Source: an uncultured Christensenella sp. (GTDB lineage Bacteria; Bacillota; Clostridia; Christensenellales; Borkfalkiaceae). From it: 64,000 nucleotides of DNA. Within the stretch, counting starts at the first letter, position 1, and each line of letters opens with the position of its first letter. Location of the stretch: positions 1 through 64,000 of the forward strand of contig CAJTJC010000006.1 in the NCBI GenBank assembly GCA_910576655.1, given 5' to 3'. The notes beneath the pieces were generated by a model, which was not told the DNA's origin, ran no database searches, and was given only the letters and a program-made list of their open reading frames with translations. This document shows positions 6,559 to 15,861 of this stretch, one piece after another. Position numbers and translations under genes: made by a program.

Positions 6559-8022
6559 ATGAAAGCGTTTAAAATTTTAAGCTTGTCCGCAACCTGCTTA
6601 ATTGCCGCACTGGCTGCGGCGCTGATACCCATAAATATATTTTGCGCAAATTTCCCCGCATGGGTTACGATTTTGCTGAGCGCCGTGTTCTGCGGCAAAT
6701 TAATCTCTTATTTGATTTGCTATAAAACAAAGCTGATTACAAAAATTATTTTGCCGTTAGCGTTCGGCACAATCGCCCTGTTTTGCTCGCTTTTTCCGTA
6801 CGCCGTTCCTTACTGGAATTCTTACAGCTTTAAAAATTACAGCGGAACGGTTTTGGGCTACGACGAAATTATATCGTATGAAACTGCAAAAAAAGATTTG
6901 TCAACTCTGAAAAATTACCTTAAACATACGCACCCGAAATTCCGCGACGGACTTACAGTTGAGGTTGAAAACGCTTTCAACCTTTCGTTCGACCGATTAA
7001 GAGGCGCCGACGAAATTACCGTTAACGGGTTGCGGCGAGAAATTCAAAGTATATTACATATTATAGGAGACGCGCACACTACTACTTATAACGACTATCC
7101 AAACGACAGATACTTAAAAACCATTCCCCAAAAATACAGCCAAGGCTACGACATAACTGCAATAAACGGAAAAACCGTAAAAACCATTATAGATGACATT
7201 AAACCTTACTATTGCTATGAAGCCGAAAGCTGGATTAGTATAGATTTGGGCAGTCTTGCCACGCTTGACTTTTTACAAATGCAAGAACCCTTTACGTACG
7301 AATGGACCAACGGCGATAGCATAATCGAAGAAGCATATACCGAAGACGATTTCGTGGACTGGACCGAATTTTTGAATATCCGCGATAAATATACCGAAAA
7401 TGAAGCTTCTGCTTCAAACGAGTTTGTATATTACGTAATCGACGAACATAGAAGCCTTGCCGTGCTTACTCTTTCTCAATGCGAATACAATCAGGAATAC
7501 GTCGATTGTTTAAACCAAATGTTCACGGAGGTAAAACAAAAAAATATTAAAACCGTTGCGGTTGACCTGCGCGGAAACGGCGGCGGAAACTCGCAGGTAG
7601 GAAACGAGTTTTTGAAATATTTGCCGATTGAAAGCTATACGGACGGTCCCTTTGACTGGCGGTGGGGATTTCTTAATTTTCACAACGACGGCAAAAAAAG
7701 CAATATTAAATACGATAACCTTACTTTTGAAGGCAACGTATTCGCTCTGACGGACAGCTACTCTTTTTCCGCGGCTAAGGATTTTGCCATGCTTTTACAG
7801 GATAACGGATTAGGAAAAGTAATCGGTGAACCTTCGGCGAACTCTGTAAACGGATACGGCGAGATTGCGAGCTTTTATTTACCGAACACGGGTTTGTACG
7901 TACAGATTTCAACAAAAAAATGGTACAGAATAGACGGCGGCAATTCGGACGAATTCGTTATGCCGGATTATCCCTGCGAAAGCGCAAACTGTTTTACAAC
8001 GCTATACGATATAATAGATTAA
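6559..8022 (+). CDS. Membrane-anchored S41-family (C-terminal processing/tricorn-like) peptidase
   Basis: At 487 residues, this has three predicted N-terminal membrane helices (about residues 5-85), a helical N-terminal domain with HPKFRDGL and GDAHTTTY, and a C-terminal S41 protease domain. The core motifs are VAVDLRGNGGGNSQVG and TDSYSFSAAKDFAMLLQDNG, with the nucleophile Ser expected in the SFSAA segment, then GEPSANSVNGYGE. Proteins of this kind cleave extracellular peptides or process substrates C-terminally; the substrate is not evident. No PDZ domain is obvious. It is a single-gene unit with its own promoter and a strong terminator. Confidence 0.85.
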   Translation: MKAFKILSLSATCLIAALAAALIPINIFCANFPAWVTILLSAVFCGKLISYLICYKTKLITKIILPLAFGTIALFCSLFPYAVPYWNSYSFKNYSGTVLGYDEIISYETAKKDLSTLKNYLKHTHPKFRDGLTVEVENAFNLSFDRLRGADEITVNGLRREIQSILHIIGDAHTTTYNDYPNDRYLKTIPQKYSQGYDITAINGKTVKTIIDDIKPYYCYEAESWISIDLGSLATLDFLQMQEPFTYEWTNGDSIIEEAYTEDDFVDWTEFLNIRDKYTENEASASNEFVYYVIDEHRSLAVLTLSQCEYNQEYVDCLNQMFTEVKQKNIKTVAVDLRGNGGGNSQVGNEFLKYLPIESYTDGPFDWRWGFLNFHNDGKKSNIKYDNLTFEGNVFALTDSYSFSAAKDFAMLLQDNGLGKVIGEPSANSVNGYGEIASFYLPNTGLYVQISTKKWYRIDGGNSDEFVMPDYPCESANCFTTLYDIID

Positions 8023-8063
8023 AAAAACTCTCTTTGGCAGTCATGCCAAAGAGAGTTTTTTTA
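8022..8063. terminator. Strong bidirectional terminator between S41 protease and glnS
   Basis: A ~17-bp stem (AAAAAACTCTCTTTGGCA / TGCCAAAGAGAGTTTTTT) lies between convergent genes, with T runs in both directions. Confidence 0.92.
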
Positions 8064-9707
8064 TTTATTAAAGCTGTCTTTTAAAGAAACTATTTCGGAA
8101 AGAGTAAACCCGTTTGCCGAACTCTTTTTATAGTAGCCCGTGCGCATAAGCTGGAAGGGCTTACCGTCCTCGCTTTCCGCAAGATAAGGCTCGGCAATGC
8201 CGTTAAACGACTTCTCGCTATCCAAGTTTAGCCTTTCTGCGTAATCCTGGTCGGCGTATTCCTCGTCCTTTAAAAGCGGCTGATACTGCTTGAATACAAC
8301 TTGCTTGCCGTATTTCGCGTCAACCCATTGAACGACTCCTTTAGCCTTAACCTCGGACGGCTTGTCCGAGCCGCTTTTTGTTTCGGGGAAATAGGTACAT
8401 AAAATTTCCTCTACTTCACCCTCGTTATTAAGCTTTACGTCGTCGCAACGGACGATATACGCGCTTTTGAGGCGAACGGTCCCCCCCTTATACAGCCGTT
8501 TGTATTTGGGAGGCGGATTTAAAGAAAAATCGTCCCTATCAATATAAACCGTGCCCGTAAACTTTATGTCCCTCGTTGCGCCGTCAGCCTTCATTGGGTT
8601 CTTTTCGAACGAGAGCTCTTCCTCGCCGACGTAATTCGTTACGGTGAGCTTTACAGGGTTTAAAACAGCCATGGCACGCTCGGCATTTTCATTGAGATTA
8701 TCGCGGATACAACTGTCAAGCTGAGCCTGACTTACTACCGAATAAGCCTTTGCAACGCCTATATCCGCGCAGAATTTTTTAAGCGCCTCGGGCGGTACGC
8801 CGCGATTTTTAAGCCCTGCAACAGTAGGCATTCTCGGGTCGTCCCAACCGCTGACTATTTTTTCGTCGACAAGCTTTTTGAGATACCTCTTCGACATAAG
8901 CATATTCGTTATATTAAGCCTTGCAAATTCTATCTGTCTGGGCAAAGGCGCTTCAAAGCCGGCCTTTTCGACAAACCAGTTGTATAAAGGTCTATGGTTC
9001 TCGAATTCAAGCGAGCAAAGCGAATGTGTAATGCCCTCTATCGCGTCGGAAACGGGATGGGCAAAATCATACATGGGATAAATACACCATTTATCGCCCG
9101 TACGGTAGTGCGAAACGTGCGCTATACGGTAAATAATAGGGTCGCGCATGTTTATGTTTGGCGAAGTCATATCGATTTTTGCACGCAAAGTTTTAGCACC
9201 GTCGAGATATTTGCCCGCTTTCATTTCCCGAAAAAGTCGCAGATTTTCTTCTACGCTCCTCTCTCTGTACGGCGAAGGCGTTCCCGCTTCGGTCAAGGTT
9301 CCACGGGTTGCGGTTATCTCTTCCGCGGACAGGTCGCAAACGTACGCGTTGCCGTCGATAATATATTTTTCCGCAATTTCGTAAAGCTTATCGTAATAAT
9401 CGGATGCAAATACAAGTTGGTCGAACTCAAAGCCCAGCCATTTGCACGCGTCCACGAGAGAGTTCACGTATTCGTAGTCCTCTTTTGCTGGGTTGGTGTC
9501 GTCCATGCGCAGGTTCAGCTTTGCACCGTATTTTTCCTTTACACCGAAATTTATACACATTGCTTTAATGTGTCCTATATGCGGATAGCCGTTGGGCTCA
9601 GGCGGGAAACGCACCTGAAGTTTGTTTCCTCTCTTTTCGAATTTTCCTGCCGCAAGCTCCTCGTTTATTATCTGCTCGATAAAATTAGATGCCTCGGGAA
9701 GTTTCAT
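8061..9707 (-). CDS. glnS: Glutaminyl-tRNA synthetase
   Basis: GlnRS (548 residues) charges tRNA-Gln directly with glutamine. It is class I: RFPPEPNGYPHIGHIKAM at about residues 33-50 carries the HIGH motif, and LMSKRYLKKLVDEK carries the KMSK-type loop. The region WDDPRMPTVAGLKNRGVPPEAL and the C-terminal anticodon-binding barrels with NPPPKYKRLYKGG are GlnRS-specific and exclude GluRS. Many Firmicutes lack GlnRS and use GluRS plus GatCAB, so its presence suggests direct charging here. GGAG precedes the ATG. It lies 19 bases after fhs and probably shares its transcript. Confidence 0.95.
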   Translation of the reverse strand: MKLPEASNFIEQIINEELAAGKFEKRGNKLQVRFPPEPNGYPHIGHIKAMCINFGVKEKYGAKLNLRMDDTNPAKEDYEYVNSLVDACKWLGFEFDQLVFASDYYDKLYEIAEKYIIDGNAYVCDLSAEEITATRGTLTEAGTPSPYRERSVEENLRLFREMKAGKYLDGAKTLRAKIDMTSPNINMRDPIIYRIAHVSHYRTGDKWCIYPMYDFAHPVSDAIEGITHSLCSLEFENHRPLYNWFVEKAGFEAPLPRQIEFARLNITNMLMSKRYLKKLVDEKIVSGWDDPRMPTVAGLKNRGVPPEALKKFCADIGVAKAYSVVSQAQLDSCIRDNLNENAERAMAVLNPVKLTVTNYVGEEELSFEKNPMKADGATRDIKFTGTVYIDRDDFSLNPPPKYKRLYKGGTVRLKSAYIVRCDDVKLNNEGEVEEILCTYFPETKSGSDKPSEVKAKGVVQWVDAKYGKQVVFKQYQPLLKDEEYADQDYAERLNLDSEKSFNGIAEPYLAESEDGKPFQLMRTGYYKKSSANGFTLSEIVSLKDSFNK

Positions 9708-9726
9708 ATCTTACTCCTTTCGTAAA

Positions 9727-11388
9727 TCAGCATAGTCCGCTGATAATTCCGTTTTCGTCTATATCTATGCGTTCGGCGCAGGGTGTTTTGGGAAGCCCCG
9801 GCATAAGCATTATTTCGCCCGCCACGGCAACGATAAAATTCGCGCCGCCCTTGTATATTATATCCCTGACGAATATTCTGAAGTCCTCGGGACGGGCAAG
9901 CTTGGTCGGGTCATCGGAAAGCGAATACTGCGTCTTAGCAATAATTACGGGCAATCCCTTTATTCCTCTGGCCTCGATTTCTTCTATTTTTTTAAGCGCC
10001 TCGGGCGAAAAATCCGCACCGTCGCCACCGTATACATTTTTTACTATATCTTCGATTTTGGTCTTTATACCGTCTTGCAGCTTATAAGCAAATGTAAGCT
10101 CGCTTTTTACCTCGCACGCGGCGCACACTGTTTTAGCAAGCTCTTCCCCGCCGACCCCGCCGTTTATAAACACGTCGGTAAACACGGACGGCGCGCCCGC
10201 CCTGTTGCACGCTTGCATTACCGCATTTATTTCAGCCCGGGTATCCGTTTCAAAACGGTTCATTGCAACGACCACGGGTTTGCCGTAAACCGTCTTTACG
10301 TTTTCAATATGCTTTAATAGATTAGGCAGCCCCGCATTGAGTGCAGCAAGATTTTCCTTTGCAAGCTCCGACTTATCAGCGCCGCCGTGCAGCTTCAACG
10401 CCTTAACCGTCGCAACTATTACAATACAGTCGGGCTGTATACCCGCAATGCGGCACTTAGCGTCGAGAAACTTTTCCGCGCCCAAATCCGCGCCGAAGCC
10501 TGCCTCGGTTACCGTATAGTCGGCAAGCGTCATTGCCGCAAAAGTTGCGCGTATCGAATTGCAGCCGTGCGCGATATTCGCAAAAGGTCCGCCGTGAACG
10601 ATTGCCGGCGTTCCTTCCAATGTTTGTACGAGGTTTGGCTTGATAGCATCCTTTAAAAGCGTAGTCATTGCGCCGTCGGCGTTCAACTGACAAGCCCTGA
10701 CGTAATCGCCGTTTTCGTTTATACCGACGACTATATTGCCCAAACGCTTTTTAAGGTCACTCATATCTGTTGCAAGGCACAAAATAGCCATAACCTCTGA
10801 CGCCGCGGTTATTTCGAAGCCCTCCTGCCTTTGATAGCATTCGCAGCCCCTCATTCCGGCCGCTTTGCAATTAAGCGTTATATCCCTTAGCGCACGGTCG
10901 TTCATATCCATACAGCGACGGAAATAAACTTCCTTGATTTTCAAAGCGTTGCCGCGTAAGATATGGTTGTCAATCATTGCGCAAAGTAAATTATTCGCAG
11001 CGGTTATCGCGTGTAAATCTCCCGTAAAATGCAGATTAATATCTGCCATAGGCACTATCTGCGCGTAGCCGCCACCCGCAGCGCCGCCCTTCATGCCGAA
11101 CACAGGTCCCAGCGAAGGTTCGCGCAAGGCAAGGCAAACTTTTTTACCGAGCCTTGACATACCGTCGGCAAGCCCGATTGAAACCGTGGTTTTTCCCTCT
11201 CCGCTTGCAGTGGGATTGATTGCGGTTACCAAAATAAGCTTTGACTTTGGATTGACGCGCTTCAAATCGATTTTGGCTTTATATCTGCCGTACAATTCCA
11301 GACTGTCCTCGCCGAGAGACAGCTTTTTTGCAATCTCGCGTATATCTTTAAGTGTGCAGTTTTCGGCTATTTCGATATCGGACAGCAT
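9727..11388 (-). CDS. fhs: Formate--tetrahydrofolate ligase
   Basis: This 553-residue enzyme activates formate with ATP and tetrahydrofolate to 10-formyl-THF, the entry to the methyl branch of the Wood-Ljungdahl pathway and to purine one-carbon supply. It shows the P-loop-like INPTASGEGKTTVSIGLADG, GGAAGGGYAQIVPM, FTGDLHAITAANNLL, and GGPFANIAHGCNSIRAT, all typical. I start it at MLSDIEIAEN because GGAG lies five bases before that ATG; an in-frame ATG six codons upstream lacks a ribosome-binding site. glnS follows 19 bases later. No other acetogenesis genes are in the window, so the pathway role is open. Confidence 0.97.
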   Translation of the reverse strand: MLSDIEIAENCTLKDIREIAKKLSLGEDSLELYGRYKAKIDLKRVNPKSKLILVTAINPTASGEGKTTVSIGLADGMSRLGKKVCLALREPSLGPVFGMKGGAAGGGYAQIVPMADINLHFTGDLHAITAANNLLCAMIDNHILRGNALKIKEVYFRRCMDMNDRALRDITLNCKAAGMRGCECYQRQEGFEITAASEVMAILCLATDMSDLKKRLGNIVVGINENGDYVRACQLNADGAMTTLLKDAIKPNLVQTLEGTPAIVHGGPFANIAHGCNSIRATFAAMTLADYTVTEAGFGADLGAEKFLDAKCRIAGIQPDCIVIVATVKALKLHGGADKSELAKENLAALNAGLPNLLKHIENVKTVYGKPVVVAMNRFETDTRAEINAVMQACNRAGAPSVFTDVFINGGVGGEELAKTVCAACEVKSELTFAYKLQDGIKTKIEDIVKNVYGGDGADFSPEALKKIEEIEARGIKGLPVIIAKTQYSLSDDPTKLARPEDFRIFVRDIIYKGGANFIVAVAGEIMLMPGLPKTPCAERIDIDENGIISGLC

Positions 11389-11487
11389 TTTCGCTCCTTC
11401 TTTCAATATATAAAATTATACCATAAGGCAATAAAAAAAGTATATCGTTTAAAACTACTTTTTTAAATATTTTATGTACAATCACGC

Positions 11488-11516
11488 TTGACTTGACCTG
11501 TCAATTAATATAAAAT
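11488..11516 (+). promoter_or_regulatory. glyS promoter
   Basis: TTGACT at 11488-11493, a 17-base spacer and TAAAAT at 11511-11516, about 30 bases before the ATG. I see no T-box here. Confidence 0.6.
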
Positions 11517-11544
11517 ATAGCTATACATTTTAAGGAGCTTAATT

Positions 11545-12933
11545 ATGGCAGAGAAAAAACAAGCCGTGACAATGGATAAAATAGTAAATCTTTGCAAAAA
11601 CAGAGGTTTCGTATTTCCGGGGAGCGAAATTTACGGAGGATTTGCAAACACGTGGGATTTCGGTCCCGTCGGCGTAGAGCTTAAAAACAACGTAAAACGC
11701 GCCTGGTGGAAAAAATTCGTACAGGAAACTACAGATACGTTCGGCGTAGACGCAGCAATTTTAATGAACCCGCGCGTTTGGGAAGCAAGCGGACACGTCG
11801 CAAGTTTCGGCGACCCTAAGATGGATTGCAAAAATTGCAAACAGCGCTTCCGTGCGGATACGCTTATCGAAGCGCATAGCAAAGGCGAAGTTGCCGCCGA
11901 AGCTATGACCGATGCGGAAATGGAAAGATATATTGAAGAACACGACGTTAAATGCCCCCATTGCGGCGTAAGAAACTGGACGCCCATACGCAAATTCAAT
12001 CCTATGTTCGTAACTTCGCGCGGAACCTTGGAAGAGGGCTCTGACAAGGTTTATCTCAGGCCCGAAACCTGTCAGGGCGAATACGTCAATTTTCTTAACG
12101 TACAGCGCACTGCGCGCGCAAAGGTGCCGTTTGCCATAGCGCAGATAGGAAAATCTTTCCGCAACGAAATTACACCCGGCAATTTCCTTTTCAGAACCGT
12201 CGAATTCGAGCAAATGGAATTACAGAAATTCTGCCGCGAAGACGAAGCAATGGGAATTTACGAGGAATTTAAGAAAAAGGCGTTAGAATTCGTAGAGAGC
12301 CTTGGATTAAAAAGCGAAAACCTGCGTTTTCACGACCACGATAAGCTTGCCCACTACGCAAAAGCCGCCTGCGACATTCAGTACAATTTTCCTATGGGCT
12401 GGCAGGAGCTTAACGGCGTACACCACCGCGGCGTTTGGGATTTATCCAGACATCAGGAATACTCGGGCAAGACTATGCTGTATATCGACCCGTTTACAAA
12501 CGAAAAGTTTGTGCCTAACGTCATAGAATATTCTATCGGCGCAGACAGACTGATGCTTGCTCTTCTTTGCGCAGCTTACGACGAAGAGGTGCTTGACGCA
12601 GAGAAAAACGACGTCAGAACGGTTTTGCACTTTCACCCCGCTATTGCGCCGTATAAGGCGTGCGTGCTGCCGTTACAGAAAAATCTTTCGGAAAAAGCCG
12701 ACGAGGTTTATAAAAAGCTTGCAAAGAAATTTGCAGTAACCTACGACGTTACGGGCTCAATAGGAAAGAGATACCGCCGTCAGGACGAAATAGGCACTCC
12801 CTACTGCATTACGGTAGATTTCGACACGCTGAACGACGACACCGTAACCGTGCGCGACCGCGACACTATGCAGCAAATCAGACTTAAAATCGACGAGCTT
12901 TGCTCTTACATTGAAAAAAGTCTGGAATTTTAA
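11545..12933 (+). CDS. glyS: Glycyl-tRNA synthetase (homodimeric type)
   Basis: At 462 residues, this single-chain GlyRS of the dimeric alpha2 type charges tRNA-Gly. The start MDKIVNLCKNRGFVFPGSEI, then YGGFANTWDFGPVG, is diagnostic. The class II motifs follow, including YLRPETCQGEYVNFLN (motif 2 region), GKSFRNEITPGNFLFRTVEF and the motif 3 region VIEYSIGADRLMLALL. Two Cys pairs (CKNC, CPHC) form the zinc-containing insertion seen in bacterial dimeric GlyRS. The anticodon-binding domain is at the C-terminus. GGAG lies seven bases before the ATG. It is transcribed alone between its promoter and a strong terminator. Confidence 0.97.
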   Translation: MAEKKQAVTMDKIVNLCKNRGFVFPGSEIYGGFANTWDFGPVGVELKNNVKRAWWKKFVQETTDTFGVDAAILMNPRVWEASGHVASFGDPKMDCKNCKQRFRADTLIEAHSKGEVAAEAMTDAEMERYIEEHDVKCPHCGVRNWTPIRKFNPMFVTSRGTLEEGSDKVYLRPETCQGEYVNFLNVQRTARAKVPFAIAQIGKSFRNEITPGNFLFRTVEFEQMELQKFCREDEAMGIYEEFKKKALEFVESLGLKSENLRFHDHDKLAHYAKAACDIQYNFPMGWQELNGVHHRGVWDLSRHQEYSGKTMLYIDPFTNEKFVPNVIEYSIGADRLMLALLCAAYDEEVLDAEKNDVRTVLHFHPAIAPYKACVLPLQKNLSEKADEVYKKLAKKFAVTYDVTGSIGKRYRRQDEIGTPYCITVDFDTLNDDTVTVRDRDTMQQIRLKIDELCSYIEKSLEF

Positions 12934-12940
12934 TAAAATT

Positions 12941-12968
12941 AAGGCAGAGGTTAAAACCTCTGCCTTTT
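12941..12968. terminator. Terminator between glyS and arsR
   Basis: AAGGCAGAGGTT / AACCTCTGCCTT hairpin with a T run on the plus strand and A/T flanks. The genes are convergent. Confidence 0.9.
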
Positions 12969-12969
12969 T

Positions 12970-13314
12970 TCAGCAACCCAAAAATTCTACGCCTTTAAGC
13001 ATAACATCGTTGACGGTATCGTTTACGAGGCTGTAAAAAATTATTTTTCCCTGTCTGTCGCTTTTGACTATTCCAAGATTTTTAAGCAACCTCAGCTGAT
13101 GAGAAATAGTAGTTTGATTTATTTCAAGCACGCGCGATAAATCCGTTACGCACATTTCGGAAATAGCAAGCGCGGACAGCATTTTCACGCGCGTCGGGTC
13201 GGCAAAAATCGAAAAAAAGCACACTATACTGTCCAGCACGTCGCCGTCGGGTACGTACTCCTTAACCAATTCTTTTGTACGTCTGTCCAATAGCATCGTT
13301 TCTGCCATACTCAC
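12970..13314 (-). CDS. ArsR/SmtB-family metal-responsive repressor
   Basis: This 114-residue winged-helix repressor has FADPTRVKMLSALA (helices 1-2) and the helix-turn-helix VTDLSRVLEINQTTISHQLR at about residues 56-75. Cys55 sits in the segment SEMCVTDL, the position of the ELCVxDL metal-binding site in CadC/ArsR-type sensors, so a soft-metal ligand such as Cd, Pb, Zn or Cu(I) is likely. It follows copA on the same strand but has its own promoter and palindrome in the 95-base gap. Whether it controls copA is inferred from position only. Confidence 0.88.
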   Translation of the reverse strand: MSMAETMLLDRRTKELVKEYVPDGDVLDSIVCFFSIFADPTRVKMLSALAISEMCVTDLSRVLEINQTTISHQLRLLKNLGIVKSDRQGKIIFYSLVNDTVNDVMLKGVEFLGC

Positions 13315-13337
13315 CTCTGAAATTTAATTATAATAAA

Positions 13338-13393
13338 ATTATAAGGCTTTATATGGTAATATGTCAAAACGATACAGTGACGTATATTGTCAC
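13338..13393 (-). promoter_or_regulatory. arsR promoter with upstream inverted repeat
   Basis: Reading on the minus strand: TTGACA (13362-13367), an 18-base spacer and TATAAT (13338-13343). The inverted repeat GTGAC-N7-GTCAC (13377-13393) lies ten bases upstream of the -35 box and could be a regulator site. It does not match the palindrome at copA. Confidence 0.6.
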
Positions 13394-13409
13394 ATATTCT
13401 GTAACTTTG

Positions 13410-15854
13410 TCATTTGCTCTCGATTGATACGACGGTATATCCCGCGTCGGCAACCGTCTTTTTTATTTCATCGTCGCTTATATCCTCGCGGCTTCTTATA
13501 ACCGCGATTTTTTTCTTAAGCTTCACGTCCGCGGAAATGACGTTCGTCACCGCGCCCAAAGCGTCTTCAACGCGTTTTGCGCAGTGTGCGCAGCACATTC
13601 CATCGATAGTAACAATTTTTTTCATAAATTTATCTTCCTTTAAAATATTTTTATTTTTATACAGCAACAGCCGCAACGCGTTTCCGACAACGAACAGCGA
13701 GCTGAGACTCATACAAAGCGCGGCTATCATGGGACTGAACGAAAACCCGAGCCATGAAAATGCGCCCGCCGCAACGGGTATCATAACCACGTTATAGAAA
13801 AATGCCCAGAAAAGATTTTCCTTTATATTCCTTACGGTAGCTCGGCTCAGTCCGAAAACGGTATCGAGCGTGCGCAAGTCCTCGCTTACGAGCACTACCC
13901 CCGCGCTTTCAATCGCCACGTCTGTTCCGCTGCCCATTGCAATACCTATATCCGCCTGCTTCAATGCGGGCGAATCGTTTATTCCGTCGCCGACCATTGC
14001 CACGCAGCCTCCGACGGTCTGAACGTTCGTAACCGCGTTCAGCTTATCCTCAGGCATTACGTCCGCTAAAAACTCGCCTATACCGAGGCTTTCCGCAACC
14101 GTCGCCGCGGTCCTCTGCCCGTCGCCCGTAAGCATAGCTATTCGCATATTCCGCGCCTTCAAAAGTTTTATGGCTTCCCTGCTTCCTTCCTTTACCGTAT
14201 CCGCAACGGCTATCAAAGCGCAAACTTTTTTAGCGTCAGCCATATACAGTACCGTTTTTCCCTGAGCGGCAAGCTGCGCGGCGCTGTTCTCAACGTCCTT
14301 AGTTATCTTTACTCCGTCAAGCAGCTTGGCATTACCCAACCGCCATTTTTCACCGCCGTAAACGGCGCAGGCACCCTTACCGACGGTATATTCGAAGCTT
14401 TCAACATCTACGCCGTCCCCGACGTAATCTGTTATACACTTTGCAAGCGGATGATTTGAGTTCTTTTCAATGCCGTAGGCAATTTTTAAAATATCTTCCC
14501 GTACGCAGCCGAAGGTAATAACGTCGGTAACCTTTGGTTTCCCCTCGGTCAAGGTTGCCGTCTTATCCAACAATACCGTATTTATTTCGCAAACCTTTTG
14601 CAGCGATTCGGCATCCTTGTAAAGTATTCCGAGCGACGCGCCCTTGCCTGCGGCGGTCATAATCGCAACGGGCGTTGCAAGCCCCAAAGCGCAAGGACAA
14701 GACACTACGAGCACGTTGATTGCGTAGGTCGCACTGTGAGCGGCGTTAAAGCCGCCGTCTATAATCAACCAAACGATAAAGGTCAGCACGGACAGGGCAG
14801 TGACAACAGGCACGAAAACACCCGCGACCTTATCCGCAAATTTCTGTATGGGCGCTTTGCTTGCGCCCGCCTCGCGCACCATTTTGATTATTTTGGAAAG
14901 CGTCGTCTGCTCGCCCACGCGTTCCGCACGCATTTTAATAAGCCCGCTTTTTACTATTACGGCGGACGTCACCTCGTCCCCTACGGAAACCTCTACGGGC
15001 AGGCTTTCGCCCGTTATAGCGCATTTATCAACGAACGAGCTACCTTCGATTATCCTTCCGTCGACAGGCACGTATTCGCCCTGCTTTACGACTATTATAT
15101 CGCCGATTTTTACTTCTTTAACGGATACCGAGCTTTGCTTGCCGTCCACCTCCATCGTAACGGTGTCGGGAGCAAGCTTTAACAGCTTTTCTATTTCCCC
15201 GCCCGTTTTTGCCTTTGATTTTTCTTCAAGCCACTTACCGACCGTAACGAGCGTGAGTATTGACGCCGCAGATTCAAAGTGCAGCTGCATTGCGAAGCCG
15301 TCTTTGCCCGTAAATATTAAAACCGTGAGCACCGTCGAATAAATAAACGAAACACCCGACCCCAAGGCAACTAGAGTATCCATATTAGGTACTTTTTTGA
15401 ACACTGCGACCGCGCCGTTTTTGAAAAACTCGTAATTAACGCCTATAATTGCTGCTGACAAAATCAGCTGATACAGTGCAAACCATTCGGCATTACCCTT
15501 GTACGGGTCGATAAAAAACGGAACGGGCGCTTCAAACATGTGTCCCATTGAAACGTACATCAGCGGAACAAGTATACACACCGATATTAAAAACCTTATA
15601 AAAAGTCTCTTATCGCGCACATCAGTCTCTCGTTGAGGCTGGTCGCCATCATTAAAAATGCCGTAGCCGAGCGACCGAACCGCAGTAAAAATCTTTTCCT
15701 CAGATACCGTGCTTTCGTCAAATTCGACCTTCATGCTCTTTGCCATAAGACTGACCTCGCAGCCCTGCACACCGTCGAGCTTGCCGACAGTCCTCTCTAT
15801 TCCCGACGAACACGCGGAACATGTCATTCCTGTAACCGAATATCTTTTTTCCAT
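13410..15854 (-). CDS. copA: Heavy-metal (probably copper) translocating P1B-type ATPase with N- and C-terminal HMA domains
   Basis: At 814 residues, this exports or sequesters Cu(I) across the cytoplasmic membrane at the cost of ATP. It has an N-terminal HMA domain (GMTCSAC, Cys12 and Cys15), eight predicted membrane helices, the actuator motif TGES at 281-284, the membrane metal site CPC at 386-388, the phosphorylation site at Asp430, the hinge GDGINDSPAL, and a second complete HMA domain at the C-terminus (GMCCAHC) that looks like a fused CopZ. The phosphorylation motif reads DKTATLT, with Ala where DKTGT is normally invariant; the GCA codon is clear in the sequence. The ATG lies seven bases from a perfect -10 box. 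Confidence 0.93.
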   Translation of the reverse strand: MEKRYSVTGMTCSACSSGIERTVGKLDGVQGCEVSLMAKSMKVEFDESTVSEEKIFTAVRSLGYGIFNDGDQPQRETDVRDKRLFIRFLISVCILVPLMYVSMGHMFEAPVPFFIDPYKGNAEWFALYQLILSAAIIGVNYEFFKNGAVAVFKKVPNMDTLVALGSGVSFIYSTVLTVLIFTGKDGFAMQLHFESAASILTLVTVGKWLEEKSKAKTGGEIEKLLKLAPDTVTMEVDGKQSSVSVKEVKIGDIIVVKQGEYVPVDGRIIEGSSFVDKCAITGESLPVEVSVGDEVTSAVIVKSGLIKMRAERVGEQTTLSKIIKMVREAGASKAPIQKFADKVAGVFVPVVTALSVLTFIVWLIIDGGFNAAHSATYAINVLVVSCPCALGLATPVAIMTAAGKGASLGILYKDAESLQKVCEINTVLLDKTATLTEGKPKVTDVITFGCVREDILKIAYGIEKNSNHPLAKCITDYVGDGVDVESFEYTVGKGACAVYGGEKWRLGNAKLLDGVKITKDVENSAAQLAAQGKTVLYMADAKKVCALIAVADTVKEGSREAIKLLKARNMRIAMLTGDGQRTAATVAESLGIGEFLADVMPEDKLNAVTNVQTVGGCVAMVGDGINDSPALKQADIGIAMGSGTDVAIESAGVVLVSEDLRTLDTVFGLSRATVRNIKENLFWAFFYNVVMIPVAAGAFSWLGFSFSPMIAALCMSLSSLFVVGNALRLLLYKNKNILKEDKFMKKIVTIDGMCCAHCAKRVEDALGAVTNVISADVKLKKKIAVIRSREDISDDEIKKTVADAGYTVVSIESK

Positions 15855-15861
15855 CGCAATG

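Noticed and set aside
8994..9725. A 243-codon open frame on the plus strand
   Set aside because: It is the reverse complement shadow of glnS.
11407..11544. A T-box leader upstream of glyS
   Set aside because: The promoter-to-ATG distance is about 30 bases and the T-box sequence is missing.
13377..13393. GTGAC-N7-GTCAC as a second copy of the copA operator
   Set aside because: It shares no sequence with the copA palindrome, so a common binding protein cannot be claimed.
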